A stretch of DNA of 5,499 bases from Clostridiales bacterium UBA4362. GTDB lineage: Bacteria; Bacillota; Clostridia; TANB77; CAG-508. The stretch's first letter is position 1, and each line of letters begins with the position of its first letter. Below the pieces are notes generated by a model. The model had not been told where the DNA came from, searched no databases, and saw nothing but the letters and a program-made list of their open reading frames with translations. The stretch is from assembly GCA_002393975.1 (NCBI GenBank), contig DGSM01000130.1, positions 3,243 to 8,741 of the forward strand, written 5' to 3'. Of this stretch, positions 1 through 4,120 are shown one piece after another. A program made the translations under genes and the position numbers.

Positions 1-746
1 GCAATCCCATATGGAATTTCTGTAAATATAATTTTATTATCTTCTACTATATATTTTCCACGAACTTTTACACTTCCATGCCCAGTCCGCATAATTGCTG
101 GAATATCATTTTTATTAATAATAATTCCACCAGTTGGAAAATCTGGCCCAGGAAGCATAGGTTCTTTTCCATCCATATAATCGTATATGGCTTGCGCAAC
201 TTCATTAAGATTATGTGGCGCCCAGTTACATGCCATAGCAACACCAATGCCAGTATTAGGATTACAAAGAAGATTTGGGAAAATAGAAGGAAGAGTAACT
301 GGTTCATCTTCTGTTTCGGAATAGTTTGGAATAAAATCAACTACTCCTTTTTTCATACCAACCAATAAACCATCTTCAGCGATCTTTCCAAGACGAGCTT
401 CTGTATAACGCATATGTGCAGGGCCATCGCCATCTCTATTACCATTTGCTCCATGAAAATCAATAAGAGGATAACGCATTACCCAATCTTGAGACAGACG
501 AACAAGCGCACCATAAATTGAACTATCTCCATGTGGATGGAAACGACCCATTGTGTCACCAACAATCAGAGCGCACTTTACATGAGGTTTCGCAGAAGAG
601 AAGCCGCTATTATAAGCGTCATATAATATTCTTTTTGCTACCGGTTTAAGACCAGATTTTGAATCAGGAATCGCACGATCACTATTTACTGCGACCGCAT
701 ACTCAATAAAATTTGTTCCTAATTCATGTAATACATCATTTACCAT
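1..746 (-). CDS. gyrA/parC: Type IIA DNA topoisomerase A subunit (GyrA/ParC family), 3' end outside window
   Basis: This is the DNA breakage-reunion subunit of a type IIA topoisomerase. It pairs with the B subunit just upstream to change DNA supercoiling or unlink replicated DNA. The 248 visible codons have no stop of any kind and run off the left edge. Visible motifs are AIPDSKSGLKPVAKRILY (residues 25-42), HPHGDSSIY (70-78), and MRYTEARLG (112-120), whose Tyr114 should be the catalytic tyrosine that attacks DNA. The stretch VRLSQDW with RYTEARL resembles ParC of Gram-positive bacteria slightly more than GyrA. The missing C-terminal domain means gyrase versus topoisomerase IV cannot be decided. 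The ATG at 746-744 is supported by GGAGGAGAGG just upstream and shares one base with the TAA of the 57-residue ORF, which implies coupled translation. The residue matching E. coli GyrA Asp87 is glycine (Gly79). No in-frame TAG occurs in the visible part. Confidence 0.93.
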   Translation of the reverse strand, partial: MVNDVLHELGTNFIEYAVAVNSDRAIPDSKSGLKPVAKRILYDAYNSGFSSAKPHVKCALIVGDTMGRFHPHGDSSIYGALVRLSQDWVMRYPLIDFHGANGNRDGDGPAHMRYTEARLGKIAEDGLLVGMKKGVVDFIPNYSETEDEPVTLPSIFPNLLCNPNTGIGVAMACNWAPHNLNEVAQAIYDYMDGKEPMLPGPDFPTGGIIINKNDIPAIMRTGHGSVKVRGKYIVEDNKIIFTEIPYGI

Positions 747-919
747 TATACCTCTCCTCCTTGCTGCCGAATAAGTTGTAATACTTCATCAGTTTGTGCT
801 TCTAAAAATTCATTATCAAACTCATTACCTTTTACACATTCAAATTCTCTATCTAACAAATCATAAAATATTACATGGATTTTTTCTCTTAATTCAGTAT
901 ATGACATCTTATTCAGCAT
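746..919 (-). CDS. 57-residue acidic protein of unknown function between the topoisomerase subunits
   Basis: I do not recognise this protein. It starts MLNKMSYTELREKI and ends IRQQGGEV, is rich in Glu and Asp, and is probably mostly helical with no membrane segment. It starts inside the 3' end of the B-subunit gene (11-nt overlap), and its TAA overlaps the A-subunit ATG by one base. It therefore sits in one coupled cistron set with both topoisomerase genes. I chose the ATG at 919-917 because AGGAGG lies nine bases upstream. A second in-frame ATG at 907-905 lacks a comparable site. The overlaps and the good ribosome-binding site support real translation. A role with the topoisomerase is inference from position only. 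All four glutamines use CAA or CAG, and the stop is TAA. Confidence 0.72.
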   Translation of the reverse strand: MLNKMSYTELREKIHVIFYDLLDREFECVKGNEFDNEFLEAQTDEVLQLIRQQGGEV

Positions 920-2816
920 TGTAGGTTGCCTCCTGTGAATGTTCTTTGATATACAACTTACGAGGAACTACCGCAGTACCCATTAAGTCATCAAACAATC
1001 TATCAGTTGCTTGAATATCTTCAACAGTAATCTGTTTAATAATTCGATTCTCTGGTTCAATCAAAGTCTCTTCTGTCTCTTCTGGAGAAAGTTCGCCAAG
1101 TCCCTTAAAACGATTTACAGTATATGAACGATTAGCATTTTTCTTTCTAAATTCTTCAAGTGCTGCGTCATCTTTAAGATAGTAATATTTCTTTGCCATT
1201 GTTACTTTATAAAGAGGTGGCACACCAGCATAAATATATCCATCCTTTATAAGTTCTGGACAGAAGTTCCATATAAAAGTATAGAAAAGATTCTTAATAT
1301 GCGCACCATCAACATCAGCATCAGACATAATAATTATTTTACCATATCTAATTCTATCTGGATGGTAAGTAACTTTCATAGTCTTTAAATCAATTTCCAA
1401 ACCAAAAGCTTGAATCATTGACATAATTTCTGCGTTTTTTTGAATCTTATCAAGACTTGCTTTTTGTGTATTAAGTATCTTGCCGCGTACAGGCATAACC
1501 GCTTGAAATTCATTGTCTCGCGCCTGCTTTAAGTTGCCACTAGCACTATCTCCCTCAACGATGAAAATTTCACATTTCTTGCGATCTTTACTATAGCAAT
1601 CGGCCAGTTTGCTATCAAATTTAAGAGCCTTTTCTTTTTTCTTTTGGACTTCACGCACACTATCTCTAGCTTTTTGCGCAGCTAAACGAGCCTTCCGTGC
1701 ATTGATCGCTTTGTCTGCTATTGCTTTAATTTCTTTTTCATTAGTCGCAAACCAAGTCTTTAATTCTTCTGATAATTCTCCAGTAAAAGGAGTCATATCA
1801 ATTTTTGTAATTCTTGTTTTAACTTGAGCGTCATATCCAACATTAGGAGCTGTAATATTGAAAACAATATACAAACCCTCTTGAATATCATCACCTGTTA
1901 AATTTTCATCTTTTTCTTTTAACCATTTTTTATCACGGAAAAATTTATTAAATTCACGAGTAATAAGTGATTTAATTTGAGAAATATGAGGTCCATTAGC
2001 TGTTAATCCAGTATTAACATATGGAATAAGATTGAGCGCGTAATTAGATGTATATGTCATAACCATATCAATCTTATTTTTACCATTTTCATATTTCATA
2101 TTGAATCTATTCTTAATTAATTCTTTACCAGCAACAGCTTCATCAACTAAATCACTAATACCATTTTGTGAAAGATAAGTTGTTTCATTCCCATTATCAT
2201 TTAGTTCAATTTTAAGTCCTGGACAAAGAGCAGCGATTGTTTTAAATAGATTCTTAATTTCTTTTATATCAACTTCTGGATGAGTAAAAAATTCTTCACT
2301 TGGTTCCCATTCAACGCTAGTGCCAGGTGGAAAATCTCTCACCTGAAAAGAATCTCTTTTATCAAAAACACCTTCTGTAAAATGAATATGTTCTACTTCT
2401 CCATCTCTATAAGTATATACATCAAGCCAATGAGAAAGATAAGTTGTAATTTTTGAGCCAATACCAAAAGAACCTAATGAAGTACCCTCATAGGTTCCGT
2501 CTTCTCTATATTTACCAGAAGTATTCAAAATGCTAAATGCTGCTTCAAGGATTGTTTTTCCATCATCTCTAAAAGAATTTGGAATAAAACCTTGACCATA
2601 ATCTCTAACTCTTACTTTCGGTCCTTTAATTTCTACATCAATTTGAGAGCCATGTCCAAGTCGAAATTCATCAACTGCATTTGAAAAAATTTCTACTAAC
2701 AATTGTGTCGCATAAGTTGTATCACCAGCATAAACACCTGGGCGAAGGCGAGTAAATTCCAACGGCGATAAGCTCTCAATACTCTCTTCATTATAAAGAG
2801 TTTTATCTATCGCCAT
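909..2816 (-). CDS. gyrB/parE: Type IIA DNA topoisomerase B subunit (GyrB/ParE family)
   Basis: This is the ATPase and TOPRIM subunit of a phage-encoded type II topoisomerase, acting with the A subunit downstream. It has 635 residues, the usual GyrB/ParE size. The GHKL ATPase motifs are seen as SNAVDE (45-50, Glu50 the likely catalytic base), RDYGQGFIP (71-79) and GTSLGSFGIGSK. The QVKTR motif matches the QTK loop lysine. The TOPRIM domain shows VEGDSASG with Glu421 and DADVDGAH with Asp499, 501 and 503, the Mg-binding acidic residues. A late NRFKGLGE motif follows. The ATG at 2816 has AAAGGAG six to seven bases upstream. The gene has its own promoter, reads through 18 glutamines all coded CAA or CAG with no TAG, and ends in TAA. 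DADVDGAH is GyrB-like while the partner subunit looks ParC-like, so gyrase and topoisomerase IV are not separated. Confidence 0.95.
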   Translation of the reverse strand: MAIDKTLYNEESIESLSPLEFTRLRPGVYAGDTTYATQLLVEIFSNAVDEFRLGHGSQIDVEIKGPKVRVRDYGQGFIPNSFRDDGKTILEAAFSILNTSGKYREDGTYEGTSLGSFGIGSKITTYLSHWLDVYTYRDGEVEHIHFTEGVFDKRDSFQVRDFPPGTSVEWEPSEEFFTHPEVDIKEIKNLFKTIAALCPGLKIELNDNGNETTYLSQNGISDLVDEAVAGKELIKNRFNMKYENGKNKIDMVMTYTSNYALNLIPYVNTGLTANGPHISQIKSLITREFNKFFRDKKWLKEKDENLTGDDIQEGLYIVFNITAPNVGYDAQVKTRITKIDMTPFTGELSEELKTWFATNEKEIKAIADKAINARKARLAAQKARDSVREVQKKKEKALKFDSKLADCYSKDRKKCEIFIVEGDSASGNLKQARDNEFQAVMPVRGKILNTQKASLDKIQKNAEIMSMIQAFGLEIDLKTMKVTYHPDRIRYGKIIIMSDADVDGAHIKNLFYTFIWNFCPELIKDGYIYAGVPPLYKVTMAKKYYYLKDDAALEEFRKKNANRSYTVNRFKGLGELSPEETEETLIEPENRIIKQITVEDIQATDRLFDDLMGTAVVPRKLYIKEHSQEATYNAE

Positions 2817-2847
2817 ATAAAATCTCCTTTTTTATTATTCTATAAAT

Positions 2848-2876
2848 ATTATAACATATTTTTTTAAAAAAAACAA
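2848..2876 (-). promoter_or_regulatory. Sigma70-type promoter with extended -10 for the topoisomerase operon
   Basis: On the minus strand TTGTTT (2876-2871) and TATAAT (2853-2848) are spaced by 17 bases. TGT directly before the -10 makes a TGnTATAAT extended -10. The predicted start is near 2841, about 25 bases before the B-subunit ATG. The -35 overlaps the end of the preceding terminator. The perfect -10 makes this credible despite the AT-rich background. Confidence 0.62.
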
Positions 2877-2907
2877 CTCTACAATTTACAAAATAAATTG
2901 TAGAGTT
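2866..2907 (-). terminator. Rho-independent terminator after the zinc-ribbon gene
   Basis: A perfect 14-bp inverted repeat (2894-2907 and 2875-2888) encloses a 5-base loop. On the minus strand it is followed by G and then eight T (2873-2866). It begins five bases after the zinc-ribbon TAA. The T tract follows only on the minus strand, so it ends the RNase H and zinc-ribbon transcript and not a plus-strand one. Confidence 0.88.
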
Positions 2908-2912
2908 TAATA

Positions 2913-3209
2913 TTAATTATTTTCTTGCTCATCTTCTAATTCAGCAAGTTTTTCTAAAACCTCTGCTATTGCGCTAATCCCCATATCTTGCGCAAATGTT
3001 TTTTCTCTAAAAGTATGTTTTCCTATATAATAAGGAATACCAGTTTCTGTTCTAGCAGTTAATCTTTCACTTGAATTTGTATCTTCAATTGGTGGTTGAT
3101 GTTTTAAGTCTATACCACAATAAGGACACCAATATCCTCTTGTTGGAAAATAAATAATTCTGCCACATACTGGGCAAACGAATCTTCCTATTAACATTTC
3201 ATTTAACAT
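2913..3209 (-). CDS. 98-residue zinc-ribbon phage protein of unknown function
   Basis: Two parts can be seen. Residues 9-33 hold CPVC (Cys12, Cys15) and CPYC (Cys28, Cys31), a four-cysteine zinc ribbon likely to bind one Zn ion and perhaps nucleic acid or protein. Residues about 49-93 read RLTARTETGIPYYIGKHT, then an acidic helix ending VLEKLAELED. This resembles a short module with the pattern RLTxRTxxGxxY to LAxxED that recurs in small uncharacterised proteins of Firmicutes phages. The start at 3209 has AAGGAG eight bases upstream and overlaps the RNase H stop by 11 bases, suggesting coupled expression. The stop is TAA with a terminator right after. Neither its partner nor its function can be told from the sequence. 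It has no in-frame TAG. Confidence 0.85.
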   Translation of the reverse strand: MLNEMLIGRFVCPVCGRIIYFPTRGYWCPYCGIDLKHQPPIEDTNSSERLTARTETGIPYYIGKHTFREKTFAQDMGISAIAEVLEKLAELEDEQENN

Positions 3210-3657
3210 TTATTTTTCTCCTTCCCGTTGCTAATTGATCTGCTAATTCATTTCCTAAATTACCATTATGACCTTTTACTTTTTTTATTTCAGCCAATGA
3301 TGCTAAATTATAAATTTGTTTTATAATATCAAGATTTTTAATCTCTTGATTTTTTGGTCTAAGCCAATTATTTTTTTCCCAACTATACATCCAATTCGTA
3401 ATGATATTATAACAATAAGCAGAATCAGTATAAATAATTGGTTTTATAAAATTATTAGATTCTTTTTGAATATACTATAAAGTATGTAGTATAGCCATTA
3501 ATTCCATTTCATTATTAGTTGTTGGTGCTTTAAATTCTTGATATTCATAGCATATATTATTATATTCATCTAATTCAATGACACCAAATCCACCTGAAGA
3601 ATTTTCATATCCATTATTGGAAGTAGCTCCATCTGTATAAAATGTTCTTACTTTCAT
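3199..3657 (-). CDS. rnhA: Ribonuclease HI, with one in-frame TAG read as an amino acid
   Basis: RNase HI cuts the RNA strand of RNA-DNA hybrids, for example replication primers and R-loops. Reading TAG at 3477-3475 as sense gives 152 residues, close to the family's usual 155. The catalytic set is complete: Asp9 in FYTDGA, Glu52 in NNEMELMA, Asp78 in IYTDSAY, His130 in VKGHNGN and Asp140 in NELADQLA. The TAG is residue 61, on the helix after Glu52, where E. coli RNase HI has a polar residue, so glutamine fits. Under the standard code both halves would lack catalytic residues. The ATG at 3657 has AAAGGTGAT eight bases upstream. A GTG at 3666 is in frame but overlaps that site, so it is less likely. 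The stop is TGA, overlapping the zinc-ribbon start by 11 bases. Confidence 0.92.
3475..3477 (-). other. Recoded TAG codon in RNase H (residue 61)
   Basis: The in-frame TAG splits RNase HI between catalytic Glu52 and Asp78, with no frame change across it. The matching position in E. coli RNase HI is a polar residue on a surface helix, consistent with glutamine. Confidence 0.85.
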
Positions 3658-3672
3658 ATATATCACCTTTAG

Positions 3673-3701
3673 TTGACAAAATCGTTTTTTTATTTTACTA
3701 T
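3673..3701 (+). promoter_or_regulatory. Candidate plus-strand promoter opposing the RNase H promoter
   Basis: A perfect TTGACA (3673-3678) is followed after 17 bases by TACTAT (3696-3701), a four-of-six match to the -10. Transcription would start near 3708 and run right, meeting the hairpin at 3779-3812, which has a short T run on this strand. No plus-strand ORF of note follows, so the product would be a non-coding RNA of about 105 nt. The AT-rich context makes chance matches likely for the -10. Confidence 0.33.
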
Positions 3702-3739
3702 TTTTATAGAGCTATGAAGTAATTAATCTTTCTATATAA

Positions 3740-3768
3740 ATTATATAATATATAAATAAAAATATCAA
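3740..3768 (-). promoter_or_regulatory. Sigma70-type promoter for the RNase H and zinc-ribbon genes
   Basis: On the minus strand TTGATA (3768-3763) and TATAAT (3745-3740) are spaced by exactly 17 bases. The predicted start is near 3733, about 75 bases before the RNase H ATG. It lies just after the lysis terminator, where a new transcript would be expected. The region is very AT-rich, which raises the chance of fortuitous matches, but position and spacing are both right. Confidence 0.58.
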
Positions 3769-3772
3769 ATAT

Positions 3773-3815
3773 AAAAATAAACCCAATATATAAAAAAATA
3801 TATATTGGGTTTTTG
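3773..3815 (-). terminator. Hairpin terminator after the lysis genes, possibly bidirectional
   Basis: A perfect 14-bp inverted repeat (3799-3812 with 3779-3792) encloses a 6-base A/T loop. On the minus strand the stem ends GGGTTT and is followed by ATTTTT. On the plus strand it ends in a run of five T. It starts nine bases after the TAA of the holin-like gene. It should end the lysin and holin transcript, and could also stop a transcript from the opposing strand. Confidence 0.8.
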
Positions 3816-3820
3816 AATAG

Positions 3821-4120
3821 TTAGCGGCAATCTTCTGTCTCTGCATAGGGGAGCATAGCGTTTTCATATACGATACCGCCTTGAGTATTTTCTGCCTATG
3901 CTTTTCTATAGTAAGCATGCTAGCTTACTCCATATGCTGTCCAAGGAAGTGCGACCATTGCAGTCAACCAAGGCAGTTCGGCATATGAACCGAGGAAGAC
4001 GCAAATGTATGCGAGAACTATCATTGCCACAGTATGAATCCAAATTAAAATTGATTCTTGAATTAAAAGAGTTTTTGAAAATTCAATTTTCTTTTTCCCT
4101 TTTGGTTTTTTATTTTTCAT
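3821..4120 (-). CDS. Small membrane protein, probable holin, with two in-frame TAG codons
   Basis: With both TAGs read as sense this is a 99-residue protein. It has a strongly basic N-terminus (residues 2-11 mostly Lys), a hydrophobic segment at about 23-43, a second at about 50-65, and a polar tail. The tail reads HAYYRKA, TAG, AENTQGGIVYENAM. A Gly-Val-Ser, Tyr-Tyr, AENTxGGIxYExAM pattern like this occurs in small holin-like proteins next to lysins in Firmicutes phages. It would form membrane lesions that release the lysin. Its ATG shares one base with the lysin TAA, and GGGAG lies nine bases upstream. The TAGs are residues 67 and 75, both after the membrane segments. The frame ends at TAA (3823-3821). 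The holin role rests on size, topology and neighbour and is not proven. Confidence 0.8.
3896..3898 (-). other. Recoded TAG codon in the holin-like gene (residue 75)
   Basis: TAG sits between RKA and AENTQGG in the cytoplasmic tail. The frame continues for 24 more residues to a TAA. A polar or basic residue is expected here from related tails. Confidence 0.78.
3920..3922 (-). other. Recoded TAG codon in the holin-like gene (residue 67)
   Basis: TAG directly follows the second hydrophobic segment (AYGVS). Termination here would leave a 66-residue protein that keeps both membrane segments but loses the tail. Confidence 0.78.

Noticed and set aside
78..368. Plus- and minus-strand ORFs of 96 and 90 residues near the left edge
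   Set aside because: They overlap the topoisomerase A subunit, whose frame is open throughout and carries clear family motifs. These are shadows in other frames.
1609..1827. 72-residue plus-strand ORF
   Set aside because: It is antisense to the TOPRIM-proximal part of the B subunit, and its hydrophobic look comes from reading Lys- and Glu-rich codons on the opposite strand.
3658..3820. Possible tRNA, including the missing suppressor tRNA, in the intergenic gap
   Set aside because: The gap is almost all A and T, with only the terminator hairpin. There is no cloverleaf, TTC loop or acceptor stem, so the suppressor tRNA must be elsewhere.
3712..3918. 68-residue minus-strand ORF with a hydrophobic C-terminus
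   Set aside because: It overlaps the holin-like C-terminus in another frame and runs through the terminator hairpin and the AT-rich promoter region, which yields Ile, Tyr, Leu and Phe codons by composition.
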